A program made the position numbers and the translations under genes. Positions 44,781 through 53,185 of a DNA stretch of 64,000 nucleotides are shown in pieces (position 1 is the first letter of the stretch; the number at the start of each line of letters is the position of its first letter). Location: positions 682,001 to 746,000 of the forward strand of contig NZ_QXED01000001.1 in NCBI RefSeq assembly GCF_003583365.1, in the 5' to 3' direction. The notes below the pieces were generated by a model that saw only the letters and a list, made by a program, of their open reading frames with translations, had not been told where the DNA came from and did not search any database. This DNA is from Fibrisoma montanum (lineage in GTDB: Bacteria > Bacteroidota > Bacteroidia > Cytophagales > Spirosomataceae).

Positions 44781-44818
44781 ACGTAGTTATTACCAATGGC
44801 AAAGTAACGCATAAATAA

Positions 44819-44847
44819 AAAAGCCCCGGCTACTCACCGGGGCTTTT
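44819..44847 (-). terminator. Intrinsic terminator of mscL, before murD
   Basis: 11-bp perfect stem AAAAGCCCCGG/CCGGGGCTTTT (44819-44829 and 44837-44847) followed on the minus strand by a T-rich run. It separates mscL from the murD-ftsZ segment, so that segment should have its own promoter. Confidence 0.8.
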
Positions 44848-44868
44848 CGTTCGGCTTTATGAGCCTGA

Positions 44869-45201
44869 TTACTCTTTAGGCGCCAGTGAACTCGACAACC
44901 GCACCCGATTGGCAGCCTTGACAATCAGAAAGATAACCCAGGCGATAACTAAAAATTGAATCAGCACATTCAAAAAGTTTCCATAGCGAATGGCCACTTC
45001 AGGCGTAGTTCCAACGGCTTCTTTCAACACGATTTTCAACTGGCTGAAATCGATACCCCCAATGATGAGCCCCAATACCGGGTTGATGATGTCTTCGACC
45101 AGCGAGGTAGTAATTTTACCAAAAGCCGCTCCGATAACGATACCAACGGCCAGATCCAGCACATTACCCTGCGCAATAAACGTACGAAATTCGTTAAGCA
45201 T
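44869..45201 (-). CDS. mscL: Large-conductance mechanosensitive channel
   Basis: 110 residues, at the short end for MscL. It forms a homopentameric pore that opens under membrane tension and protects from hypo-osmotic shock. N-terminal helix MLNEFRTFIAQGNVLDLAVGIVIGAAFGKI is the family signature and pore-lining TM1. A short periplasmic loop and TM2 (LNVLIQFLVIAWVIFLIV) follow, then a brief basic C-terminal helix that is shorter than in E. coli. It lies downstream of the MscS-like and DUF3078 genes. Confidence 0.95.
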   Translation of the reverse strand: MLNEFRTFIAQGNVLDLAVGIVIGAAFGKITTSLVEDIINPVLGLIIGGIDFSQLKIVLKEAVGTTPEVAIRYGNFLNVLIQFLVIAWVIFLIVKAANRVRLSSSLAPKE

Positions 45202-45294
45202 ATTCGGTTTGTTTTAGTGAAGATTCTCTTTACGGATGATTATAAAAAGCCGGCAAATGATAACAACAATACGTTGCAAATCAAGATTTTACAC

Positions 45295-46254
45295 TTACTT
45301 CGCCTTTTTACGGAACGTACTGACGTTATACACCAATCCGACCGCCAGCGTCTGCTGAATCTGCAGACTCGTGCTGAAATCTTCGTCGTACAGCGCAATG
45401 AAGCCGAATGTGGTGGTCAGGTATCGGTTGATTTTAGCGGTCAGAATCAGATCCAGCCGGTGGTCGATTGCATCGAGCTGCTGGTAGTTGGCAAAGAGCT
45501 GATACCGGGTGTTGATGCTGATATTTTCCGATAAGTTGCGGTTCAGCGAAGCCTGCAATTGTAGCGCCAGCCATTCCGTTCGCACCGACCGACCCGGCTG
45601 CACGCCGTAGGCCACCGCGTTTGGATCACGGATCGGTATGCCATTGACCACACTATACCGAACTTCGCCATCGGTCAGAAAGGTAAGCCGGGGCGCAAAC
45701 GGGCTAAGTCGTATGGCGATCCAGTCGTTTGGTTTAAGGGCCAGGCCCCAGGCCAGTGTAAGCTGTCCGGGGGCTAGAAAATTGGAGATTTTGAACCGTT
45801 CCTGCCCCGGCCCAAGATTATCGTACCGATAGCCGGTTGTGAAGAAGGAATTGAACGTTCCCGACATAAACAGGTCCAGTCTCGGCGAAAGTTTGTACCC
45901 CGTCACCGAATTCAGAAAAATCTGATCGGCCGACTTCCGGGTTATACCCGTCTGCGTTACGTAGCCTAACTGAAGGTCGGCGGTGTTATCCCACGACCAC
46001 CTCGCCTTTTCGTACAATGCCCGGGCCGCAACCACGGCGCCGATCGCAACGGAATTAGTACCTCCGCCAACCCAGTTACTGAATGAAGCCTGATTGAAGT
46101 TGATACCGCCACTGAACGATTTCTGCCAGTACGTAGTGTCCTTCAGAACGACCGCAACGGTGTCTTTGAAGTTCGTTGTAACAACAGTCGAATCCTGCGC
46201 CACGGCCAGGTTACTGCTTGTCCAGGCGACGAGCAGGTACAAAAGCTTTTTCAT
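45295..46254 (-). CDS. DUF3078 outer-membrane beta-barrel-like protein
   Basis: 319 residues from the ATG at 46254 (MKKLLYLLVAW); the upstream in-frame start would add a tail with no signal. A Sec signal peptide ends NLAVAQ. The mature protein has the DUF3078 opening (WQKSFSGGINFNQASFSNWVGGG) and about ten amphipathic beta-strands ending in aromatic residues, as in outer-membrane barrels. DUF3078 is confined mostly to Bacteroidota and has no known function. It follows the MscS-like gene by 57 bases in the same direction. Confidence 0.85.
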   Translation of the reverse strand: MKKLLYLLVAWTSSNLAVAQDSTVVTTNFKDTVAVVLKDTTYWQKSFSGGINFNQASFSNWVGGGTNSVAIGAVVAARALYEKARWSWDNTADLQLGYVTQTGITRKSADQIFLNSVTGYKLSPRLDLFMSGTFNSFFTTGYRYDNLGPGQERFKISNFLAPGQLTLAWGLALKPNDWIAIRLSPFAPRLTFLTDGEVRYSVVNGIPIRDPNAVAYGVQPGRSVRTEWLALQLQASLNRNLSENISINTRYQLFANYQQLDAIDHRLDLILTAKINRYLTTTFGFIALYDEDFSTSLQIQQTLAVGLVYNVSTFRKKAK

Positions 46255-46311
46255 AGTACGTTTGTAGCGAATGGAGGTTGAACCTGCTACTAACGTACTC
46301 ACAAATACCGT

Positions 46312-47139
46312 TTAATCAAATAGTTCGACTTTTTTCATCTGCAGGGTCTGAAGCGGAATAATCGTGGTTGTCTCCCCAGTCTGAAGCGTCATTGACGTAC
46401 TGTCGATTTTCACAATCCGGCCTTTCACCTCATCGACCTGAATTGTCTGGCCTTCGCGAAAGCGGTTCTTCGAATAGAACGACGAGAGAATATTAGCCAT
46501 TACGTCGCGTGAGGCCAGCCCGTAGCCGGCCGCAAACGCAAAGATGATTCCGCCAATGATCAGATTGAAACTCGATTCCAGCAACTCCGTATTCAGCCCC
46601 GCCTGCCCCAGGGCGTTGATGAGCGTAATGATGAGGAAGAAGAAAAACACGAGGGTTCCCAGCATCCGACCGCCACTGATGTTGAACGAATTACACAACC
46701 CTATCACAAATTTTTTGAGCCCCTCCGAAATAAACAACCCCACAACGAGCATCAGCCCGGCCACGATCAGTTTGGGGATCAGGTTAGTAATGCCCAGCAC
46801 CAGATCCGTGAGAGCGGCCACGCCCAGCATCTCGGCCGCGGCCGTAGCGAAGATCAATACGATGAAAAAGTACAGCACCTGCGCCAACGCGCGACTGGCC
46901 TTAATCTCGGTGTTCATGCGCCGGACCAGATCAATGTCATTCAACCGTTCCCCAATCCTGTCGATGCCAATTTTTCGCAATACGGTTTGCACAAGGTTGC
47001 GAATCAGCCGGGCAATAAGTAGCCCCAGCAACAGAATTACGATGGCGCTGATCAGACGGGGAATGAAATTGATCAACTGATTAATTAAGCCAATGACGAT
47101 ATTGGACAGAATTTCCTGAAGATTGGGGATGTTGTTCAT
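46312..47139 (-). CDS. MscS-like mechanosensitive ion channel family protein
   Basis: 275 residues with four or five hydrophobic segments (about 20-48, 85-110, 125-150, 160-182, 190-215). The first helix (FIPRLISAIVILLLGLLIARLI) is the conserved TM-helix type seen in small MscS relatives. The last helix, FNLIIGGIIFAFAAGYGLASRDVMANILS, resembles the MscS pore helix TM3. A short Sm-like beta domain follows (GQTIQVDEVKGRIVKIDSTSMTLQTG). It is read from the ECF sigma factor transcript, with 12-base gaps on either side of the small gene between them. Confidence 0.85.
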   Translation of the reverse strand: MNNIPNLQEILSNIVIGLINQLINFIPRLISAIVILLLGLLIARLIRNLVQTVLRKIGIDRIGERLNDIDLVRRMNTEIKASRALAQVLYFFIVLIFATAAAEMLGVAALTDLVLGITNLIPKLIVAGLMLVVGLFISEGLKKFVIGLCNSFNISGGRMLGTLVFFFFLIITLINALGQAGLNTELLESSFNLIIGGIIFAFAAGYGLASRDVMANILSSFYSKNRFREGQTIQVDEVKGRIVKIDSTSMTLQTGETTTIIPLQTLQMKKVELFD

Positions 47140-47151
47140 GGCGAGGATAGG

Positions 47152-47346
47152 TCATTTACGTTGGTTTTCGTCGGGGAGCAACTCACTCACGAAAACGGTG
47201 AAGACCGCAAATATACCGTAGGCATACACCTCGACGACCTGGAGTGAATTTCGGATCATGTCAATTTCTGAAACGACTTCCTGTTTCAGATAAGCCGGGC
47301 AGGCTGCATCCGGCTCCAGTGCTTTAAACGGATTAGTATTTTCCAT
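47152..47346 (-). CDS. Small single-pass membrane protein encoded next to an ECF sigma factor
   Basis: 64 residues: an acidic cytoplasmic part (MENTNPFKALEPDAACPAYL, then KQEVVSEIDMIRNSLQ) and one membrane segment (about 38-56, VEVYAYGIFAVFTVFVSEL). It starts 12 bases after the sigma factor stop and ends 12 bases before the MscS-like gene. By size and place it could be a minimal anti-sigma factor or membrane anchor for the sigma factor, but no zinc-finger or known anti-sigma motif is visible. Confidence 0.7.
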   Translation of the reverse strand: MENTNPFKALEPDAACPAYLKQEVVSEIDMIRNSLQVVEVYAYGIFAVFTVFVSELLPDENQRK

Positions 47347-47358
47347 GGGACTGACTGA

Positions 47359-47964
47359 TCAACGAAAAGGCCATTTTACAGAAAACACGGCTTTCAGGGC
47401 CAGCAGTAGCCAGAATACGGCCCCTTCCAGGTAGTACTTTCTCAACTTATCCCGGGTCCGCTTGAGTCGCATCTTCACCGCGCTCTCGGTCGTTTTCTGC
47501 ATATCAGCAATATCACGAATGCTGAAATCGTCCTGATACTTCATCATCAGTATGCTTTGCTCTTCGGGAGTCAGCTGGCTCATGGCCCGTTGTAGCTGCT
47601 GTACCTGCAGCTCAGCTATTTCGCTCAGGTCCTCATCGTCGCTTAGCTCTACCGGCTCCCACCCCTCGTCCATATATATTTCATGCCGATGACGTGACGA
47701 ACGTACGTGATCAACGCAATAGTTATAAGTAATAGAGTACAGCCAGGTCGAAAACTTGGCCTGCCCCTGGTAACTGCCCAGTTTGATTACCAGACGCAGA
47801 AAAATATCGTGCGCCATGTCCTCGGCCCGCACAGGGTCTTTAGTAAACGACAGGCACTTGCGATACACCTTGTCGCAGTATCGCTCATAGAGCGCTTCAA
47901 AATAAGCGTTCCGCTGCGTCTGGATATATAAACTAACTAACTCTTCGTCGGCAATACCTTTCAT
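47359..47964 (-). CDS. ECF RNA polymerase sigma factor with hydrophobic C-terminal tail
   Basis: 201 residues. Region 2 (about 20-95) has KCLSFTKDPVRAEDMAHDIFLRL and FSTWLYSITYNYCVDHVR. Region 4 (about 120-175) has LTPEEQSILMMKYQDDFSIRDIADMQKTTESAVKMRLKRTRDKL. The last 22 residues (EGAVFWLLLALKAVFSVKWP) form a hydrophobic segment, unusual for a soluble sigma factor and absent from the paralogue at 48128. It heads the operon with the small membrane protein and MscS-like channel, suggesting an envelope or osmotic stress role (inference). Confidence 0.92.
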   Translation of the reverse strand: MKGIADEELVSLYIQTQRNAYFEALYERYCDKVYRKCLSFTKDPVRAEDMAHDIFLRLVIKLGSYQGQAKFSTWLYSITYNYCVDHVRSSRHRHEIYMDEGWEPVELSDDEDLSEIAELQVQQLQRAMSQLTPEEQSILMMKYQDDFSIRDIADMQKTTESAVKMRLKRTRDKLRKYYLEGAVFWLLLALKAVFSVKWPFR

Positions 47965-48053
47965 TCAATTCATACGATTGAGGTTAAGACAGGCAATCAA
48001 CGGAAAGTAACTGACTTGTCCAATTAGCTCTGAAAGAAACCACGTAACAAGCC

Positions 48054-48080
48054 GAAAGCCCGGAACATGACCGGGCTTTC
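48054..48080. terminator. Hairpin between the two ECF sigma genes
   Basis: 10-bp perfect stem GAAAGCCCGG/CCGGGCTTTC (48054-48063 and 48071-48080), 47 bases past the stop of the upstream sigma gene. The T-rich run lies on the plus-strand side, so termination on the minus strand is less certain. Confidence 0.5.
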
Positions 48081-48127
48081 GATTACTTTTTTTACACAGT
48101 ATGTCTTGCCACTCCGCCTACTATATG

Positions 48128-48679
48128 TCAGAGCTGCGTCTCGTCGTAATACTTTTTCAATTTGTCGCGGGAGCGTTTGAGCCGCATTTTCACTGCACTT
48201 TCTGTAAGTGCCTGCTTACTGGCAATTTCGCGGATGCTGATATCTTCCTGATACTTCAGTACAAGCAACGTCTGCTCCTCGGGGGCCAGCCGTTTCAGGG
48301 CCTGCCTTACCTGCTGGTCCTGCATTTCCAACTGGTCGGCCGTATTCTCATCAGGATCACTTGACAGGTGTTCCCAGCCTTCATCGAGCAGCACTTCATA
48401 ACGCCAGTTTGGGATCCGAACGTGGTCGGCGCAATGATTATAAGTGATAGTGTATAACCAGGTTGAGAATCGAGCCTGTTGCCGGAAGCTGCTGAGCTTG
48501 TTGATCAGCCTTAAAAAAATATCATGGGTCAGGTCTTCGGCACCAATCGGATCTTTAATGAACGACAGGCACTTGCGGTAAACTTTATCGCTGTATCGTT
48601 CATACAACCGTTCAAAATAAGCGTCGCGCTGTGTTTCAAGATAAAGACTGACTAACTCTTCGTCGGTGAAGTGCTTCAT
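48128..48679 (-). CDS. ECF RNA polymerase sigma factor, paralogue of the neighbouring one
   Basis: 183 residues. Regions 2 and 4 match the sigma factor at 47359 closely (DEELVSLYLETQRDAYFERLYERY against DEELVSLYIQTQRNAYFEALYERY; ESAVKMRLKRSRDKLKKYY against ESAVKMRLKRTRDKLRKYY), so the two arose by tandem duplication. The acidic linker between regions differs and the hydrophobic C-terminal tail is missing (it ends YYDETQL). No anti-sigma gene follows. Confidence 0.92.
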   Translation of the reverse strand: MKHFTDEELVSLYLETQRDAYFERLYERYSDKVYRKCLSFIKDPIGAEDLTHDIFLRLINKLSSFRQQARFSTWLYTITYNHCADHVRIPNWRYEVLLDEGWEHLSSDPDENTADQLEMQDQQVRQALKRLAPEEQTLLVLKYQEDISIREIASKQALTESAVKMRLKRSRDKLKKYYDETQL

Positions 48680-48681
48680 TC

Positions 48682-48706
48682 CAAACGTATGTAATGACCG
48701 TTACAT
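48682..48706 (-). promoter_or_regulatory. -7 element and dyad before the ECF sigma gene
   Basis: On the minus strand TACGTTTG (48689-48682, matching TAnnTTTG) ends 2 bases before the sigma ATG. Just upstream is a small dyad TGTAA/TTACA (about 48691-48706). No TTG at -33 was found. If used, the mRNA would be leaderless; alternatively the real promoter is further away. Confidence 0.3.
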
Positions 48707-48759
48707 GAAAATTTGCCATATAAACGTTATGTCGTTCTGTTTGGATTGCTTACCCAAAA

Positions 48760-48787
48760 AAATGCCCGGCCAAAAAGCCGGGCATTT
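48760..48787 (-). terminator. Intrinsic terminator of the rplM-rpsI-rpsB-tsf operon
   Basis: 11-bp perfect stem AAATGCCCGGC/GCCGGGCATTT (48760-48770 and 48777-48787) followed on the minus strand by TTTTTTT, 26 bases after the tsf stop. Confidence 0.85.
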
Positions 48788-48813
48788 ACTAAACGGTATT
48801 AGATTCTATAGAG

Positions 48814-49647
48814 TTAACCGATTGAAATCCGTTTGAATGCGGATACAGTCAACCCTTTGCTTGTTTTATCGAGAAGCTGAGCGATTGTCAGTGAGTTGTC
48901 TTTCACAAACTCCTGGTTCAGCAGTGTGTTCTCTTTGTAGAACTTGTTCAGCTTACCCAAAGCAATCTTCTCAAGCATAGCCTCGGGCTTCCCTTCCTGG
49001 CGAGCCTGCTCTTTACCAATTTCGATTTCACGCTCGATAACAGATGCGTCAACACCGTCTTTGTCCAGGGCGATAGGCTTCATAGCGGCAATCTGCATCG
49101 CCACGTCCCGACCTACTTCCGTTACGTCGGTACCGTTCGTGTTAGCCAGGCCAACCAGTACACCCAGCTTACCGTTTGAGTGAATGTATGACACGACTTT
49201 ATCGGCAGAGATATTCTCGTAAGAAACCACGTCGATTTTTTCGCCGATTTTACCCATCAGGTCAGTGATGTGCTCCTGCAGGGTCCGGCCATCGGCCTGA
49301 GGAGTTGACAACAACGCTTCTTTGCTGTCGGCATTCGTCGTTACGGCGGTGCTCATGACAGCCATCGCCAGATTCTGGAAGTCGGCAACTTTAGACACAG
49401 GCTCCGTTTCGCAGGCGAGCGCAATGATTTTGCCGTTGGTAGCTTCCGTATTTACGTGCGCCAGTACGACCCCCTCAGCGGTGGCGTTGTCGGCCCGTTT
49501 GTCAGCGATCTTCTGGCCTTGCTTGCGCAGGATCTCTTTTGCTTTTTCGAAATCGCCGTCGGCTTCGGTCAGGGCTTTTTTGCAGTCCATCATGCCCGCT
49601 CCGGTCTCTTGCCGAAGTTTGTTGACATCAGCAGCAGTAATTGCCAT
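48814..49647 (-). CDS. tsf: Translation elongation factor Ts
   Basis: 277 residues. It is the nucleotide exchange factor for EF-Tu. The N-terminal UBA-like domain (ITAADVNKLRQETGAGMMDCKKAL, then KAKEILRKQGQK) is standard, and the core has the expected strands. The EF-Tu contact motif, normally TDFVAKN in the strand after CE, reads CETEPVSKVADF here, replacing the Asp-Phe pair that disrupts the EF-Tu magnesium site in the E. coli complex. The C-terminal motif LLNQEFVKDNSLTI is normal. It follows rpsB as in most bacteria. Confidence 0.95.
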   Translation of the reverse strand: MAITAADVNKLRQETGAGMMDCKKALTEADGDFEKAKEILRKQGQKIADKRADNATAEGVVLAHVNTEATNGKIIALACETEPVSKVADFQNLAMAVMSTAVTTNADSKEALLSTPQADGRTLQEHITDLMGKIGEKIDVVSYENISADKVVSYIHSNGKLGVLVGLANTNGTDVTEVGRDVAMQIAAMKPIALDKDGVDASVIEREIEIGKEQARQEGKPEAMLEKIALGKLNKFYKENTLLNQEFVKDNSLTIAQLLDKTSKGLTVSAFKRISIG

Positions 49648-49716
49648 AAAAAGGGTGGTTGTAAGTTAAATTGGCCAAAAAATGTTTGGTAATCTATAAA
49701 TCGTCTTTTGAAATGG

Positions 49717-49747
49717 AATAGCCCATAGCGGCTGGCTACGGGCTATT
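49717..49747 (-). terminator. Hairpin between rpsB and tsf
   Basis: 13-bp stem with one mismatch (49717-49729 with 49735-49747, arm AATAGCCCATAGC), about 90 bases after the rpsB stop. On the minus strand it is followed by CCATTTC, a weak T-tract, so it may be an attenuator or processing site allowing partial read-through to tsf. Confidence 0.45.
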
Positions 49748-49836
49748 TCAATACGTCCGTTAACGGTTTCCAGCTCTCGGGTGTCGTCACGATCTGAACC
49801 AGCCGACCTCCGCAAACTGACTACCGGAAACCGGCT

Positions 49837-50682
49837 TTACTCTCCGCGGTCTTCTTCAGCAATGGCAGCCGGCGAAGACGTAGCTTCAGCCCCTTCTTCC
49901 AGCTTGCTTTCGTCTTCAGCCCGGGCTTGCACCAGGTCTTCAGCCCGCTTAGCCTCTTCCTCTTCCTGCAGACGCTGATCGTCTTTATCCTGCTTACGCT
50001 CCAGCAGACCTTCTTCAATGGCCTTACCGATGGCGAGTGTAATCAGCGAAATCGACTTGTACGCGTCGTCGTTAGCCGGAATGGCAAAATCAACCTCATC
50101 AGGATTCGAGTTCGTATCGCACATAGCAAACACCGGGATACCCAGGCGCTTGGCTTCTGCTACGGCGATATGCTCCCGTTTTACGTCTACTACAAACAGG
50201 GCGGCCGGCAGGCGAGTCAGGTCTGATATACCTCCCAGCACACGCTCTAATTTTTCTCTTTCCCGCGACAGTGTCAACCGCTCACGCTTAGCCAGATTGC
50301 TGGCCGTGCTTTCGTCCTTCAGCATTTTTTCCAGCGTCTGCATCTTTTTGAGCGACTTCCGGATTGTAGCGAAGTTAGTCAGCATACCACCCAACCAGCG
50401 GTCGGTAATGAACGGCATTTTCAGGCGACGTGCCTCTTCCGAAACAATCTCCTGAGCCTGCTTCTTTGTCGCAACGAACATCACCTTCCGGCCTGAGCGC
50501 ACGATGCCTTTGATAGCATTCTGCGCTTCTTCAAGAGCGGCCAGGGTTTTGTTCAGGTCAATAATGTGGATGCCGTTCTTCTCCATGAAGATGTACGGAG
50601 CCATCCGGGGATCCCACTTGCGCGTAAGGTGGCCAAAGTGCACACCAGCGTCCAAGAGGTCTTTATATTCGATCTGTGCCAT
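49837..50682 (-). CDS. rpsB: 30S ribosomal protein S2
   Basis: 281 residues; the core (1-230) begins [27 protein letters not shown] and contains [33 protein letters not shown] and [27 protein letters not shown]. The C-terminal 50 residues are a charged, low-complexity helix ([19 protein letters not shown]), longer than in E. coli but usual in this phylum. It is followed by tsf and preceded by rpsI, with leader hairpins in the spacer. Confidence 0.97.
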   Translation of the reverse strand: MAQIEYKDLLDAGVHFGHLTRKWDPRMAPYIFMEKNGIHIIDLNKTLAALEEAQNAIKGIVRSGRKVMFVATKKQAQEIVSEEARRLKMPFITDRWLGGMLTNFATIRKSLKKMQTLEKMLKDESTASNLAKRERLTLSREREKLERVLGGISDLTRLPAALFVVDVKREHIAVAEAKRLGIPVFAMCDTNSNPDEVDFAIPANDDAYKSISLITLAIGKAIEEGLLERKQDKDDQRLQEEEEAKRAEDLVQARAEDESKLEEGAEATSSPAAIAEEDRGE

Positions 50683-50711
50683 TTCTGGGTTTGACAGTTA
50701 AAAAGTTTGTT

Positions 50712-50778
50712 GGGTAATCAACACATTACCCGTGTGTGTTCTACGCAGCACTACGCATCGGCATCATCTAAGCGTAGT
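50712..50778 (-). promoter_or_regulatory. rpsB leader hairpins
   Basis: Two stems in the 177-base rpsI-rpsB spacer: GGGTAAT/ATTACCC (50712-50718 and 50725-50731), 30 bases from the rpsB ATG, and ACTACGC/GCGTAGT (50750-50756 and 50772-50778). Ribosomal protein leaders often bind their own product; whether these do is unknown. The known rpsB leader fold was not tested. Confidence 0.35.
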
Positions 50779-50798
50779 CTGGACGATCAGCAGAGCGG

Positions 50799-50859
50799 TA
50801 AGGCATGGGGCGAAGGATAAGCAAATACCCCAGGCTCCAGGCGCTTTGCCCATTGCCAA
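50799..50859. repeat. Intergenic word-repeat element K (GGCATGGGGC type, period about 7)
   Basis: On the minus strand the words are GGCAATG, GGCAAAG, CGCCTGG, AGCCTGG, GGTATTT. The arm GGCATGGGGCGAAGG pairs imperfectly with the reverse complement of the segment abutting the rpsI stop. The vocabulary is like that of element C. Unlike most, it lies after a stop (rpsI) and about 115 bases before the next start. Confidence 0.45.
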
Positions 50860-51246
50860 TTAACGTTTCGAGAACTGGAACCGACGACGTGCTTTCCGGC
50901 GACCGTATTTCTTACGCTCTACCATGCGGGAGTCGCGCGTCAGGAAGCCTTCTTTCTTCAGAGCCGGACGGAACTCAGCGTTCACTTCAACCAGCGCACG
51001 GGCGATCGCCATACGCGTTGCTTCGGCCTGACCAGCTACCCCACCGCCCCGAACGTTGACTTTCACGTCATACGCTCCGGCACCGTTAACAGTTGCGAAC
51101 GGTTGGTTCAGAATAATTTGCAGGACTTCGGTGGGGAAATATTGCTTGTAATCTTTCCCGTTCACCTGGATGGCACCGCTGCCGGCCGACAGATACACGC
51201 GGCTGATGGCAGTTTTACGGCGACCAATGGTATTAACTCGTTCCAT
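50860..51246 (-). CDS. rpsI: 30S ribosomal protein S9
   Basis: 128 residues, standard length. It starts MERVNTIGRRKTAISRVYL, contains GGGVAGQAEATRMAIARAL and ends with the conserved basic tail DSRMVERKKYGRRKARRRFQFSKR, whose last residues contact tRNA in the P site. It follows rplM by 19 bases in the usual L13-S9 operon. Confidence 0.98.
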   Translation of the reverse strand: MERVNTIGRRKTAISRVYLSAGSGAIQVNGKDYKQYFPTEVLQIILNQPFATVNGAGAYDVKVNVRGGGVAGQAEATRMAIARALVEVNAEFRPALKKEGFLTRDSRMVERKKYGRRKARRRFQFSKR

Positions 51247-51265
51247 GTGTTAGTTCGCGCCTGAC

Positions 51266-51709
51266 TTAGAATTTGATTTCTTTCGGTTGCTGAGCAGCAT
51301 GAGGGTGCTCGTTGCCTACATATACGTGCAGGTTGGTAAACAACCGCCGACCCAACCGGTTTTTGGGCAGCATACCCCGTACGGCATGCTCCAGAACGCG
51401 CTCAGGGCGCTTCTCCAGCAACAACCGGGGGGTTGCAAAACGTTGACCGCCGGGATAACCCGTGTGGCGGACGTAAATCTTGTCGGTCATCTTCGAGCCG
51501 GTCAGGCGCACCTTTTCGGCGTTGATGACAATTACGTTGTCTCCGCAATCGACGTGCGGGGTGAAGTTGGTTTTGTGTTTGCCGCGAATCAGGCGCGCAA
51601 TCTGGCTGGCCAGCCGACCCAGCACTTGCCCCTGAGCGTCAACCACAACCCATTCCTTCTGCACGGTCTCGCTATTGGCAGAGATGGTTTTGTAACTGAG
51701 CGTATTCAC
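51266..51709 (-). CDS. rplM: 50S ribosomal protein L13 (GTG start)
   Basis: 147 residues. The N-terminus [20 protein letters not shown] is the conserved Bacteroidota L13 start, and its first codon is GTG at 51709; no in-frame ATG precedes it, so a GTG start is well supported. Core motifs: [74 protein letters not shown]. It is the first gene of the rplM-rpsI-rpsB-tsf group. Confidence 0.97.
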   Translation of the reverse strand: MNTLSYKTISANSETVQKEWVVVDAQGQVLGRLASQIARLIRGKHKTNFTPHVDCGDNVIVINAEKVRLTGSKMTDKIYVRHTGYPGGQRFATPRLLLEKRPERVLEHAVRGMLPKNRLGRRLFTNLHVYVGNEHPHAAQQPKEIKF

Positions 51710-51760
51710 TGTTATGTAGTACTAATTGGTTGATTTCAAACGATTTGCTTACGCAAAAAA

Positions 51761-51791
51761 ACTCCCGTCCGAAAACGGGAGTGCAAATATA
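51761..51791 (-). promoter_or_regulatory. Overlapping terminator and promoter between mraY and rplM
   Basis: A perfect 8-bp stem ACTCCCGT/ACGGGAGT (51761-51768 and 51775-51782) followed on the minus strand by eight T is an intrinsic terminator for mraY. Directly before it is TATATTTG (51791-51784), a -7 box with a possible TTG 20 bases further up. A transcript from this box would begin inside the hairpin and carry part of it at its 5' end ahead of rplM. Confidence 0.5.
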
Positions 51792-51819
51792 CGGTCTAAA
51801 AATCTGAAAGACAAGCTAG

Positions 51820-51873
51820 TGCTTGGTTTTCCGTTGTCAGTTTGCAGTTTTCCGCCCGTGAAAACGCAGGGGA
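51820..51873. repeat. Intergenic word-repeat element F (CAGTTTGCAGTTTTC type, period 7)
   Basis: Words CTTGGTT, TTCCGTT, GTCAGTT, TGCAGTT, TTCCGCC at 51822-51856, lying just past the mraY stop. Only a short second arm is visible (GTTTTC/GAAAAC). It differs from most copies by lying about 110 bases upstream of the next start (rplM). Confidence 0.5.
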
Positions 51874-53082
51874 TCAACGCAGCTTTAAGGTAGCCAGCGT
51901 CAGGACGGCCAGAATAATGCCGACAATCCAAAAGCGGGTCACGATTTTGGCTTCGTGATAGCCTTTCTTTTGAAAATGATGGTGTAAGGGTGCCATCAGG
52001 AAGATCCGGCGTCCCTCGCCATATTTCTGCTTGGTATATTTGAAGTAGCTGACCTGGATGATTACGGAAATGTTTTCGGCCAGAAAAATGCCGCACATGG
52101 ATGGAATCAGGAGTTCTTTTCGGATCGCCAGGGCTAACACAGCGATGACGCCCCCCAACATCAAACTACCCGTATCACCCATAAAAACCTGCGCTGGATA
52201 GGAGTTGTACCATAAAAATCCGACGCACGCTCCCACGAAGGCCGCGCAGAAGATTACCAGTTCGCCCGCGTTCGGAATGTACATGATGTTGAGGTACTGC
52301 GAAAACACCTTGTTACCCGACAGATAGGCCAGTACGGCGATGGTCAGGGCGATGATGATCGACGTTCCGGCTGCCAGCCCATCAATGCCATCGGTAATGT
52401 TGGCTCCGTTCGATACGGCCGTGATGATGAAAATGCAAACCAGTACGTACACAATCCAGGTGTAGCTATCGGGCAGCAACCCGAACAGCAGCGAACTGTA
52501 ATCGAACTCGTTGTTCTTAACGAAGGGAACCGTCGTGAGGGTAGACTTGATGTCGGTGTAGACATCGGGTACGTTGGACGTACTCAGGAGCCGCGGTGCA
52601 TACACCCGAATTTTAACGTAGTCATTAAAATACAGAGTCAGGCCGACGATCATTCCCAGTCCTATCTGACCAACTACCTTGAATTTCCCCTGTAGCCCTT
52701 CTTTATTTTTCTTGAATACCTTGATATAGTCGTCGAGGAAGCCAATCATGCCTGTCCAGACGGTTGATACCAGGGCCAGCACCACGTAGACGTTGGACAG
52801 CTTGGCAAACAGCAGCGCCGGAATCAACAGGGCGGCCAGAATAATGAAGCCGCCCATGGTTGGCGTACCGCGCTTCTGCATCTGGCCCTCCAGACCGAGG
52901 TCGCGGATGGATTCACCAATCTGCAGCTGGCGAAGCTTATCGATGATGCGCCGGCCGAACACCGCTCCAATAATCAGCGACGTAGCAACGGCGCCCAGCG
53001 CACGAAAAGAGATGAACTGAAATACCCCGGCACCGGGAAAATTGTAACGCTCGTCGAGAAACTGGAAAAGGTAATAGAGCAT
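51874..53082 (-). CDS. mraY: Phospho-N-acetylmuramoyl-pentapeptide-transferase
   Basis: 402 residues from the ATG at 53082 ([17 protein letters not shown]); a longer frame to 53139 would translate element G as a His/Ser-rich tail. It joins UDP-MurNAc-pentapeptide to undecaprenyl phosphate, forming lipid I. About ten membrane helices; motifs [39 protein letters not shown], and the C-terminal [24 protein letters not shown]. It is the last gene of the first dcw segment. In an intact cluster murD would follow; here ribosomal genes do. Confidence 0.97.
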   Translation of the reverse strand: MLYYLFQFLDERYNFPGAGVFQFISFRALGAVATSLIIGAVFGRRIIDKLRQLQIGESIRDLGLEGQMQKRGTPTMGGFIILAALLIPALLFAKLSNVYVVLALVSTVWTGMIGFLDDYIKVFKKNKEGLQGKFKVVGQIGLGMIVGLTLYFNDYVKIRVYAPRLLSTSNVPDVYTDIKSTLTTVPFVKNNEFDYSSLLFGLLPDSYTWIVYVLVCIFIITAVSNGANITDGIDGLAAGTSIIIALTIAVLAYLSGNKVFSQYLNIMYIPNAGELVIFCAAFVGACVGFLWYNSYPAQVFMGDTGSLMLGGVIAVLALAIRKELLIPSMCGIFLAENISVIIQVSYFKYTKQKYGEGRRIFLMAPLHHHFQKKGYHEAKIVTRFWIVGIILAVLTLATLKLR

Positions 53083-53180
53083 GGGTGAATGACTGAATGA
53101 GTGAATGCGCGAATGAGTGAATGGGTACAGCGACTCCAATTTTGCTACTCATCCACTAATTAGCTCATTCGCTAATTGAG
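53083..53180. repeat. Intergenic word-repeat element G (GTGAATGA/CTCATTCG type, period 8)
   Basis: Left arm, starting at the mraY ATG: five 8-base words (GGTGAATG, ACTGAATG, AGTGAATG, CGCGAATG, AGTGAATG). Right arm: TACTCATC, CACTAATT, AGCTCATT, CGCTAATT, GAGCAAAG, a rough reverse complement. It fills the mraY-murE gap and is the most regular member of the class. Confidence 0.75.
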
Positions 53181-53185
53181 CAAAG

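Noticed and set aside
53083-53180. Element G considered as a CRISPR array
   Set aside because: The words are 8 bases, degenerate and without spacers, and no cas gene is present.
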